Shown here: positions 25,775 through 32,938 of the stretch, one piece after another
Layout of the letters: each line of letters opens with the position of its first letter
How positions within the stretch are numbered: the stretch's first letter is position 1
DNA from: Nocardioides nematodiphilus
GTDB taxonomy: Bacteria; Actinomycetota; Actinomycetes; Propionibacteriales; Nocardioidaceae
Assembly: GCF_020216525.1 (NCBI RefSeq)
Contig: NZ_JAIWOY010000002.1
Coordinates: 1-64,000, forward strand
Length of the DNA: 64,000 bases
Direction: 5' to 3'
Notes under the pieces: model-generated
What the model was told of the DNA's origin: nothing
Database searches by the model: none
What the model saw: the letters and a program-made list of their open reading frames with translations, nothing else
Made by a program: the position numbers and the translations under genes

Positions 25775-26245
25775 GTGCCCGAACTGCCCAACCTGCCAGC
25801 CGCCGCCCGCCAGGTGACGGGTCTCGCCCGCAAGGGCGCGCACGCCGCCACCACGCTGTTTGGTGCGAGCTTCCACCCCGTTCGCACCGTGCGCAGCGTG
25901 ACGCGGATGGACGACGAGCCGGCACCGCCGCCCACCGACGCGAAGATCGCGCGGCCTAGCGAGCCCGAGGCCGACCGGGGCCAGAGCAGCCCTGCCACGG
26001 ACAGCCCGGCCAGGGACAGCCGCACCGACGCCGATGGGACCGAGGCCACCGCGGCGACCCGCGAGCCGCAGAGCGCGGCCGAGGCGGTCGAGGCCTTCGA
26101 GGTCGAGACGCCGCCGGACCTCCCCGTCGTGCCGACCGGACCCGCACCCCACATGCCGCAGGACATCGCCGACGAGATCGAGCGCGAGTACGGCGACGAG
26201 CTGCCCGGCTTCAGGAACGGGGACGAGCCTCCCGGGACACATTGA
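25775..26245 (+). CDS. Hypothetical protein, disordered
   Basis: 156 residues from GTG 25775, preceded by AGGGAG at a good distance. Residues 1-45 (NLPAAARQVTGLARKGAHAATTLFGASFHP) look helical. The rest is low-complexity, acidic and proline-rich, and ends in DIADEIEREYGDELPGF. Its 3' end overlaps the end of the convergent nucleosidase gene by 35 bp. No function is recognised. Confidence 0.55.
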   Translation: MPELPNLPAAARQVTGLARKGAHAATTLFGASFHPVRTVRSVTRMDDEPAPPPTDAKIARPSEPEADRGQSSPATDSPARDSRTDADGTEATAATREPQSAAEAVEAFEVETPPDLPVVPTGPAPHMPQDIADEIEREYGDELPGFRNGDEPPGTH

Positions 26246-26786
26246 TCTCCAGCCACTCGGCGAGCGCATGAGCGCTGAGGTCGACGAGGGTGGGCCAGTC
26301 CAAGGCCCCCTCGTCGGCCTTGTCCGAGACGTGCTTGACGAGGCGTACGGGAACGCCGGCCTGACGACAGGCCCACGCGATCGCGTAGCCCTCCATGTCG
26401 ACCAGGTCGGCCTGCGCCGCGAGCCGGGCGCGCACGAGGGGGTCGGAGACGAAGAGATCGCCGGTCGCCAGCCGTACAGGCGACACACCGGCCCCGGCGC
26501 CCGGCAGATCGAGCCAGTCGTGCGGCTCGTACCCGAAGGTGCGCAGCGCCGCAGCGGACAGGTCGTGGTTCCAGACCGCGGTGACCTCGTGCAGGCCCTC
26601 GAGGTGGTCGTGCAGCGCGCCGGCCGAGCCGACGTTGACGACCTCGGTGACCGCGGGGTCCTCGGCCAGCGCCCGCGCGACGGCGGTCGCTGCGAAGACC
26701 TTGCCCACGCCGGTGATCAGGACCTTCATCCGGTCCGGGACGTGGGCCGCCTCCTCGGGCGTCGCGCTGACAACGAGAACCGTCAC
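26211..26786 (-). CDS. Nucleoside phosphorylase-fold nucleosidase (MTA/SAH nucleosidase-like)
   Basis: 191 residues, slightly shorter than the usual 230. The PNP/UDP fold is seen: TVLVVSATPEEAAHV, VNVGSAGALHDHL (phosphate/ribose loop), VDMEGYAIAWACRQAGVPVRLVKHVSDKADEGA. The ME pair contacts ribose, and the Asp in VSDKAD is the catalytic acid for hydrolysing the N-glycosidic bond. The substrate could be methylthioadenosine, S-adenosylhomocysteine or futalosine-like nucleosides. Confidence 0.8.
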   Translation of the reverse strand: MTVLVVSATPEEAAHVPDRMKVLITGVGKVFAATAVARALAEDPAVTEVVNVGSAGALHDHLEGLHEVTAVWNHDLSAAALRTFGYEPHDWLDLPGAGAGVSPVRLATGDLFVSDPLVRARLAAQADLVDMEGYAIAWACRQAGVPVRLVKHVSDKADEGALDWPTLVDLSAHALAEWLEINVSREARPRS

Positions 26787-26886
26787 GACGCCCGAGGGTA
26801 GCCGCTCCGCGGCTGTCGCCCTCGCTCGCGGCAGCGCCAGAGCTCGTCCCTCGCTCGCGCCGCCACTCGCTCAGTTATCTAGGCCA

Positions 26887-28098
26887 CTACTTGAGCTCGG
26901 CGGACGACAGCCCCAGCACGCGGCGAGCCACGATGAGCTGCTGGATCTGCTGGGTGCCCTCGAAGATGTCGAGGATCTTGGAGTCGCGCGACCACTTCTC
27001 GAGCAACTCGTTCTCCTCGTAGCCCACCGTCGAGCACAGCTCCACGCACGAGAGCGTGATGTCGGAGCCGACGCGTCCCGCCTTGGCCTTCGACATCGAG
27101 GCCTCGAGCGAGTTGGGCTTGCGGTTGTCGGCCATCCAGGCGGCCTGGAGCATCAGCAGGTACGCGCCCTCCCAGTCCGACTCCATCTGGAGCAGCTTGG
27201 CGGCCGCGGCGTGCTGGAGGTGGGCCGGGCGGTCGTAGTCCACGACGACACCGGCCTTCGCCAGCAGGTCGCGGGTCAGGTCGAGCGAGGCCCGGGCGCA
27301 TCCGACGGCCATCGACGCCACCAGCGGACGGGTGTTGTCGAAGGTCGCCATCGCACCGGCGAAGCCCTCCTTGGTGTTGATCTCCGGGTTCCCGAGGAGG
27401 TTCTCGGCCGGGACCCGCGCGTCGGTGAAGGTGATCACCGCGGTGTCGGAGGCGCGGATGCCGAGCTTGTGCTCGAGCCGCTCCACCTTCACGCCCGGCG
27501 TCGACTTCGGCACCAGGAAGGACTTGATCGCCGCCCGACCGGCGGACTTGTCGAGGGTGGCCCACACGACGATCGAGTCGGAGCGCTCACCGGAGGTGAC
27601 GAAGATCTTCTCGCCGTTGAGCACGTACGCGTCCCCGTCGAGCACCGCGGTGGTCGACACCTGCGCGGAATCGGAGCCGAAGGACGGCTCGGTGATCGCC
27701 ATCGAGGCCCAGGTGCCCTCGAAGCGCTTGAGCTGCTCGTCGTTGGCGACCGAGGCGATCGCCGAGTTGCCCAGGCCCTGGCGCGGCATCGACAGCAGGA
27801 GGCCGGTGTCGCCCCAGCACATCTCGGCCACCGTCATGACCGAGGCCATGTTGGAGCCGTTCTTGTTGCCGGTGTTGCCGTCGTCCGTACGACGAACGCC
27901 GGCGGCGCCGGCGCCCTCGCTCGTGCCCGACTCGTTGAGCCCGTCGGCCATGGCCGCGAGCATGTCGAGCTCCTTGGGGTACGCGTGCTCGGCCCGGTCG
28001 TACTTTCGCGAGATCGGCCGCAGCATGTTCATCGCGACCTGGTGGACCTGGTCGCGCAGCGGGCGGAACTTCTTGGGGTCATCCAGGTTGATGGCCAT
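26887..28098 (-). CDS. Acyl-CoA dehydrogenase (FadE23-like)
   Basis: 403 residues of the FAD acyl-CoA dehydrogenase fold. The mid domain contains WASMAITEPSFGSDSAQVSTTA (flavin-binding ITEP-GSD), then LEHKLGIRASDTAVITFTDARVP. The C-terminal helical domain holds the end motif ILDIFEGTQQIQQLIVARRVLG. In mycobacteria fadE24-fadE23 (Rv3139-Rv3140) are adjacent and matched in size, and the same order is seen here. The start overlaps the stop of the upstream dehydrogenase gene. The two probably form a heteromeric alpha2beta2 enzyme acting on a fatty acyl- or sterol-side-chain-CoA. Confidence 0.92.
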   Translation of the reverse strand: MAINLDDPKKFRPLRDQVHQVAMNMLRPISRKYDRAEHAYPKELDMLAAMADGLNESGTSEGAGAAGVRRTDDGNTGNKNGSNMASVMTVAEMCWGDTGLLLSMPRQGLGNSAIASVANDEQLKRFEGTWASMAITEPSFGSDSAQVSTTAVLDGDAYVLNGEKIFVTSGERSDSIVVWATLDKSAGRAAIKSFLVPKSTPGVKVERLEHKLGIRASDTAVITFTDARVPAENLLGNPEINTKEGFAGAMATFDNTRPLVASMAVGCARASLDLTRDLLAKAGVVVDYDRPAHLQHAAAAKLLQMESDWEGAYLLMLQAAWMADNRKPNSLEASMSKAKAGRVGSDITLSCVELCSTVGYEENELLEKWSRDSKILDIFEGTQQIQQLIVARRVLGLSSAELK

Positions 28099-29471
28099 CA
28101 GACCAGCACCGTTCCTTCCATGACGCCGACCGCGCGGAGGTCGCGGTACCAGCGCTCGACGGGGTGTTCCTTGACGAAGCCGTGGCCGCCGAGCAGCTGC
28201 ACGCCGTCGTTGCCGATCCTCATGCCCTTGTCGGCACAGATCTTGCGGGCCAGCGCGATCTCACGGGTGGCGTCCTTGCCGCGCGCGACGCGCGAGGCGG
28301 CCTTGTAGGTGATCAGGCGCATCGCCTGGAGCTCGATCGCCATGTCGGCGACCATGAACGCCACCGACTGGCGGTGGGCGATCGGCTCACCGAACGCCTG
28401 CCGCTCCTTGACGTACGGGGTCACGTAGTCGAGCACAGCCTGGGCGGTGCCGATGGCCAGCGCGCACCAGGCGAGCCGGGAGAGCCGCACGCACTCGGTG
28501 TAGGTGGAGCCGTCGGTGTCCCCGAGGATCGCGTCGGCCGGGACGCGCACGTCCTCGAGGCGCAGCGTGGTCAGGCCGGCGGCCCGCACGCCCATCGCCG
28601 GGTCGCCCTCGATGGTCAGGCCGGGCGTCGAGGACTCGACCAGGAACAGGACGGGCTTGCCCTCGAGCGAGGCGCCGACGATGAAGAGCTCGGCGTCGGC
28701 ACCGCGGGCGACCAGGGCCTTCGTGCCGTTGAGGACGATCTCGTCGCCCGTACGGACGCCGGTCGTGGCCGGGGTGAGGACGTCGAAGAGAACGGCCGGC
28801 TCGGCCAGTGCGAGCGCCGCGGCGGGCACACCGGCGTCGGTCGGCTCGGTGAAGGCCGGGAGGTAGGTCTGCTGCTGCTCATCGGTCCCCCACAGGCCGA
28901 TGGCGGTCGCTACGGCGCCGGGCGAGAGCACCGCGACGGCCAGGCCCATGTCGCCGTGCGCGAGCGCCTCGGCGACCAACGTGCCGGCGATGGCGGAGCG
29001 GCTCTCGGCGATGCCGCCGAGCTCGTCGGGGACGCCCAGGATCGGGATGCCGATCTCGAGGCTCGCGGCAAGGACCTCCTGCGGCGCGGCGCAGGCCTCG
29101 TTGGCCTCCGCGGCGGCGGGTCGCAGCGCCTCGTCGGCGTACTCGCTGACCACGTCCACAAGCATCTGCTCGTCCTCGGTCGGGGTCAGGTCGAAGACGC
29201 CGTCGCTCGAGGCACCCGGGGCGCGCTTGCCCTGCTTGCCCTTGCTGCCGGTCTTCTTGAACTGGCGGCCGGCAGCGGCCACCACCTTGAAGCCGTTGCT
29301 CGTCGTGGTGAAGACCGCCTGCTCGGTCTGCTTGCGCAGTCCGATCCGGTCGAGCAGGTCGCTTTGGGCGAACCTGCTCAACCCGGCGATGAGATACCCC
29401 ATGGGGTCGCGACTCTCAGCGGACGGGATGCCGTGCCGGCCGCCGCCCTTGAGGTTGTTGATGAGGGACAT
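28098..29471 (-). CDS. Acyl-CoA dehydrogenase (FadE24-like)
   Basis: 457 residues from ATG 29471. An N-terminal extension of about 90 residues (with a basic Lys/Gly-rich part, KKTGSKGKQGKRA) is typical of FadE24-type proteins. The fold follows: DEQMLVDVVSEYADEALRPA, GIPELGG-like GIPILGVPDELGG, DMGLAVAVLSPGAVATAIG, AVLDYVTPYVKERQAFGEPIAHRQSVAFMVADM and the end NDGVQLLGGHGFVKEHPVERWYRDLRA. It is first in the operon with the FadE23-like gene. A perfect palindrome sits just upstream of the start. Confidence 0.92.
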   Translation of the reverse strand: MSLINNLKGGGRHGIPSAESRDPMGYLIAGLSRFAQSDLLDRIGLRKQTEQAVFTTTSNGFKVVAAAGRQFKKTGSKGKQGKRAPGASSDGVFDLTPTEDEQMLVDVVSEYADEALRPAAAEANEACAAPQEVLAASLEIGIPILGVPDELGGIAESRSAIAGTLVAEALAHGDMGLAVAVLSPGAVATAIGLWGTDEQQQTYLPAFTEPTDAGVPAAALALAEPAVLFDVLTPATTGVRTGDEIVLNGTKALVARGADAELFIVGASLEGKPVLFLVESSTPGLTIEGDPAMGVRAAGLTTLRLEDVRVPADAILGDTDGSTYTECVRLSRLAWCALAIGTAQAVLDYVTPYVKERQAFGEPIAHRQSVAFMVADMAIELQAMRLITYKAASRVARGKDATREIALARKICADKGMRIGNDGVQLLGGHGFVKEHPVERWYRDLRAVGVMEGTVLV

Positions 29472-29479
29472 GGTGTCAA

Positions 29480-29496
29480 TGTAACTGCGAGTTACA
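29480..29496. promoter_or_regulatory. Palindromic operator upstream of the fadE operon
   Basis: A perfect inverted repeat TGTAACT-GCG-AGTTACA, 8 bp before the fadE24 ATG and about 60 bp before the divergent deformylase start. A palindrome of 7-bp arms with 3-bp spacing is typical of TetR-family sites that control fatty-acid degradation genes. No TetR gene is in the window. Confidence 0.7.
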
Positions 29497-29559
29497 ATAA
29501 CGTCTACACAAGTTGCGGTGCGGCAGGTCACAGCGCCGGGGGCCGGTACGCTGCCCCCT

Positions 29560-30162
29560 GTGAGCGAGAGCAGTCCCGAGCAGGTCCACGCCCCGTACGG
29601 CCCCCTTCCCGAGGGCGGCACCGTCCGCCCGATGACGCGTTGGGGCACGCCGGTGATGCACCGCCCGCAGGCGAAGGTCGAGGCCTTCGACGAGGCGCTG
29701 CGTGCGCTGGCCGCCGACATGGTCGCCACGATGTACGCCGCGGACGGCGTCGGCCTGGCGGCCTGCCAGATCGGCGAGGACGTCGCGATGTTCGTCTTCG
29801 ACTGCCCCGACGCGTCCGGCGAGCGCACCGTCGGCATCGTGTGCAACCCCGTGCTGACCCTGCCGGAGGCCGACAAGCGGGTGCTCGACGAGGACCAGGA
29901 GGGCTGCCTGTCCTTCCCCGGCGCCTTCGTCGACCTGGCCCGGCCCGACTGGGCCGCGGTCGACGGCGTCGGCCTCGACGGCGAGCCGGTGCACTTCGAG
30001 GGGGACGGCCTGCTGGCACGCTGTCTTCAGCACGAGACCGACCACACCGTCGGCACCGTCTTCGGGGATCGACTCGCCGACAAGTCGCGCAAGAAGCTGC
30101 AGAAGCAGCACGACAAGCTGCGCCGGGAGTACCCGCCGGAGTGGCCGGCCGAGTCGCTCTGA
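29560..30162 (+). CDS. def: Peptide deformylase
   Basis: About 200 residues from GTG 29560; an earlier start at 29518 would lie in the shared promoter. All three family motifs are present: GVGLAACQIG, EGCLSFP with the metal Cys, and QHETDH (HExxH type). It removes formyl groups from nascent proteins, with Fe(II) or Zn as cofactor. The C-terminal RKKLQKQHDKLRREYP tail is charged. It is 15 bp from the downstream methyltransferase gene and probably co-transcribed with it. Confidence 0.95.
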   Translation: MSESSPEQVHAPYGPLPEGGTVRPMTRWGTPVMHRPQAKVEAFDEALRALAADMVATMYAADGVGLAACQIGEDVAMFVFDCPDASGERTVGIVCNPVLTLPEADKRVLDEDQEGCLSFPGAFVDLARPDWAAVDGVGLDGEPVHFEGDGLLARCLQHETDHTVGTVFGDRLADKSRKKLQKQHDKLRREYPPEWPAESL

Positions 30163-30177
30163 GCGCCGACCACGCCG

Positions 30178-30981
30178 ATGGCTGAGCTGATCGAGATCAC
30201 GTCGGCCGACGACCCGCGGCTCTCCGACTATCGCGACCTGCGCGACGTCGAGCTGCGAAAGTCGGTCGAGGCCACCGAGGGCCTCTTCCTCGCCGAGGGC
30301 GAGAAGGTCGTACGACGGGCCGCCGCCGGTCGCTTCACCGCGCGCTCGTTCCTCCTGGCGCCACGATGGGTCGACGGGCTCAAGGACGTCCTCGACGCCT
30401 CAGAGTCACCCTGCTACGTGCTCTCCGAGCAGCTGATCGAGGAGGTCACCGGCTTCCACGTGCACCGCGGCGCTCTCGCCTCGATGGAGCGCCGGCCGCT
30501 GCGGACGGTCGGCGACGTCCTGCAGGGCGCGCGGTCCGTGCTCGTCCTCGAGGACCTGATGGACCACGCCAACGTGGGCAGCATCTTCCGCAACGGCGCA
30601 GCGCTCGGCTTCGACGCCGTCCTGCTCGCGCCACGATGCGCCGATCCGCTCTATCGCCGCGCGATCAAGGTCTCCATGGGGACGGTCTTCGCGGTCCCGT
30701 GGACCCGGATCACGGACTGGTACGACGCGCTGCCGCAGCTCTCCGCGGCCGGCTTCACCACCGTCGCCCTCACCCTCGCCGACGACTCGGTGCCGATCGA
30801 GGAGGCCGTCGCCGGTCTGGGCAAGGTCGCCCTCGTCCTCGGCTCCGAGGGGCACGGCCTCTCCCCCCGCTGGGAGAAGGCCGCCGACCGCCGCGCCATC
30901 ATCCCGATGTCCGCCGGGGTCGACTCCCTCAACGTCGCCGCGGCCACCGCCGTCGCCTGCTACGTCACCGCCCGCCGCTGA
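30178..30981 (+). CDS. TrmH/SpoU-family RNA 2'-O-methyltransferase
   Basis: 267 residues. An N-terminal substrate-binding domain (LRDVELRKSVEATEGLFLAEGEKVV) precedes the SPOUT domain with its three motifs: VLVLEDLMDHANVGSIFRNGAALG, VALVLGSEGHGLSP and MSAGVDSLNVAAATAVACY. It methylates a ribose in rRNA or tRNA using S-adenosylmethionine; the exact target is not determinable. It converges with the siroheme synthase gene and their stops are adjacent. Confidence 0.93.
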   Translation: MAELIEITSADDPRLSDYRDLRDVELRKSVEATEGLFLAEGEKVVRRAAAGRFTARSFLLAPRWVDGLKDVLDASESPCYVLSEQLIEEVTGFHVHRGALASMERRPLRTVGDVLQGARSVLVLEDLMDHANVGSIFRNGAALGFDAVLLAPRCADPLYRRAIKVSMGTVFAVPWTRITDWYDALPQLSAAGFTTVALTLADDSVPIEEAVAGLGKVALVLGSEGHGLSPRWEKAADRRAIIPMSAGVDSLNVAAATAVACYVTARR

Positions 30982-32202
30982 TCAGAACCTGTCCGGGTGC
31001 GCGACCCGGACGACCTCGCCGATCACGATGATCGCCGGCGGCCGTACGGCCTCGGCCTCGAGCACCGAGGCCACGGTGCCGAGCGTGGCCAGCACGGTGC
31101 GCTCGGTCGGCATCGACCCGTCGCACACGACGGCCACCGGCGTCGACGCCTCGCGCCCGCCCTCGAGCAGCGCCGCGGCGATGGCCGGCGCGTTCTCGAC
31201 GGCCATCATGAGCACGAGCGTCCCGCGCATCCGGGCGGCAGCTGCCCAGTCGGTCAACGACTCCGGGTGGCCCGGCGGCAGATGGCCGGAGATGACCGTG
31301 AACTCATGAGTGACCCCGCGGTGCGTGACCGGGATGCCGGCCAGGCCGGGCACCGTGACGGGCGAGGTCAGCCCGGGGATGACGGTGACCGGGACACCCG
31401 CCTCACGGCACGCGATGATCTCCTCGTAGCCACGGCCGAAGACGAAGTTGTCGCCGCCCTTGAAGCGCGCGACCCGCTTGCCCTCGAGCGCCTTCTCGAC
31501 GATGACCTGGTTGATGAACTCCTGGCTGGCCGACCGTCCGCGCGGGAGCTTGGCGACGTCGATGACCTCGACGTCGGCCGGCAGCTCGGCGAGCAGCTCG
31601 CGGGGGGCGAGCCGGTCCGCGACGACGACCTCGGCCTCCATCAGCGCCTTGCGACCCGCGACCGTGATCAGCTCGGGGTTGCCCGGGCCACCGCCGACGA
31701 GGGTCACGCCGGGGTTCGGGACCCGGGTGGCGCGGGCGGCGATCCGGCCCTCGCGCATGCCCTCGACGACCGCGTCGCGCAGGGCGGCGGAGCGCAGCGG
31801 CTCGCGGTTGCTCAGCACCGCGACGGTGACACCGTCGTGGCGGCCGACCGCGGGGGTCCAGGCCGACGCGTGGGTGGCGTCGTCGGAGCGTACGCAGAAG
31901 ATCCGGCGCTCCTCGGCGGCGACGACGACAGCCTCGTTGACGGCCGCGGAGTCGGTGGCCGCCATCGCATACCAGGCGCCGTCGAGATCACCGGGCTCGA
32001 ACACGCGCTGCTCCCAGGTGATCTCCGCGCCGAGACCCTCGATCGCAGGGGTGACGTCCGGCGCCACCACGAGGACCCGGGCACCGGCCGCGATCAATGT
32101 GGGGATGCGGCGCTGGGCGACCTGACCGCCTCCGACGACGACCACACGCCGTCCATGCAGCATCAGTCCGACCGGGTACGGCATGAGGTTCTCATCCACG
32201 GG
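30982..32202 (-). CDS. cysG: Siroheme synthase: precorrin-2 dehydrogenase + uroporphyrinogen-III methyltransferase
   Basis: About 406 residues from GTG 32202 (ATG 32184 is also possible). The N-terminal third is the NAD-dependent dehydrogenase/ferrochelatase part (GRRVVVVGGGQVAQRRI). The C-terminal part is the SAM methyltransferase, with VGGGPGNPELITVAGRKALMEAEVVVAD, RFKGGDNFVFGRGYEE, PVTVIPGLTSPVTVPGLAGIPVTHRG and VLMMAVENA. It makes siroheme for nitrite and sulfite reductases, and precorrin-2 is also a B12 precursor. No nitrite or sulfite reductase lies nearby. Confidence 0.93.
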   Translation of the reverse strand, partial: PVDENLMPYPVGLMLHGRRVVVVGGGQVAQRRIPTLIAAGARVLVVAPDVTPAIEGLGAEITWEQRVFEPGDLDGAWYAMAATDSAAVNEAVVVAAEERRIFCVRSDDATHASAWTPAVGRHDGVTVAVLSNREPLRSAALRDAVVEGMREGRIAARATRVPNPGVTLVGGGPGNPELITVAGRKALMEAEVVVADRLAPRELLAELPADVEVIDVAKLPRGRSASQEFINQVIVEKALEGKRVARFKGGDNFVFGRGYEEIIACREAGVPVTVIPGLTSPVTVPGLAGIPVTHRGVTHEFTVISGHLPPGHPESLTDWAAAARMRGTLVLMMAVENAPAIAAALLEGGREASTPVAVVCDGSMPTERTVLATLGTVASVLEAEAVRPPAIIVIGEVVRVAHPDRF

Positions 32203-32317
32203 GCACATTCTCGCGTGCCGCGTCACCGGGCCGATGACGCGGTTCCGAGGGACGGACTACGTTCGGAGGCGACACCCGATCCGGCGCCCGTCCCCGGCCC
32301 TACCCCAGGAGGAACAG

Positions 32318-32842
32318 ATGTCGCTCGACCGCCCGGTCACCCCGGACCCGTACCCGCTGCTCCCGGCCGCCGCGAGCTTCACCGTCACCAGCGCGGACGT
32401 CACCGACGGCCAGCCGCTGAAGGACGATCAGGTCGCGGAGTTCGGGAACACCTCGCCGCAGCTCGCCTGGGAGGCGGTCGAGGGTGCGCAGAGCTACACC
32501 GTGACCTGCTTCGACCCGGACGCGCCGACGCCCAGCGGCTTCTGGCACTGGGTCCTGGTCGACCTGCCCGCCGAGGTGACCTCCCTGGAGACGGGTGCCG
32601 GGGCAGTCGGCGCCGACCTGCCCGGCGATGCGTTCATGTGCCGCAACGACATGGGTGAGAAGGGCTTCCTCGGCGCCGCTCCCCCGTCCGGCGACCAGGT
32701 GCACCGATACTTCTTCGTCGTCCATGCCGTCACCGAGCCCGCGCTCGGTGTCGACAGCGACGCCACCCCGGCCGTGGTCAGCTTCAACCTGGCCTTCAAG
32801 ACCGCCGCGCGCGCGATCATCCACGGCACCTACCGTCACTGA
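32318..32842 (+). CDS. YbhB/YbcL (PEBP) family protein
   Basis: 174 residues of phosphatidylethanolamine-binding-protein fold. The conserved ligand-site motifs are CFDPDAPTPSGFWHWVLVDLP and PPSGDQVHRYFFVVHAV. A strong AGGAGG site precedes ATG 32318. Bacterial members have no settled function, though some affect proteases or kinases. The stop codon lies inside the first unit of a 12-bp tandem repeat that repeats the stop four times in the same frame. Confidence 0.9.
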   Translation: MSLDRPVTPDPYPLLPAAASFTVTSADVTDGQPLKDDQVAEFGNTSPQLAWEAVEGAQSYTVTCFDPDAPTPSGFWHWVLVDLPAEVTSLETGAGAVGADLPGDAFMCRNDMGEKGFLGAAPPSGDQVHRYFFVVHAVTEPALGVDSDATPAVVSFNLAFKTAARAIIHGTYRH

Positions 32843-32884
32843 CCCGGGCACTGAACCGGGCACTGAACCCGGCACTGACCCGGG
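32837..32884. repeat. Four 12-bp tandem repeats over a stop codon
   Basis: Units CACTGACCCGGG, CACTGAACCGGG, CACTGAACCCGG and CACTGACCCGGG run without gaps. The first unit contains the TGA of the YbhB-like gene. As 12 is a multiple of three, each unit supplies another in-frame TGA. The array probably arose by slippage. Confidence 0.9.
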
Positions 32885-32938
32885 CCACACCCCGGCGAGT
32901 GGGGTCGCCGGGGCCGCGTCGCGCCCTACGCTGAGCCA

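Noticed and set aside
28164..30185. Long plus-strand frame opposite the acyl-CoA dehydrogenases
   Set aside because: It is antisense to two clear enzymes; long open shadow frames are expected at this GC content and its composition (Arg, Gly, Asp, His rich) is not protein-like.
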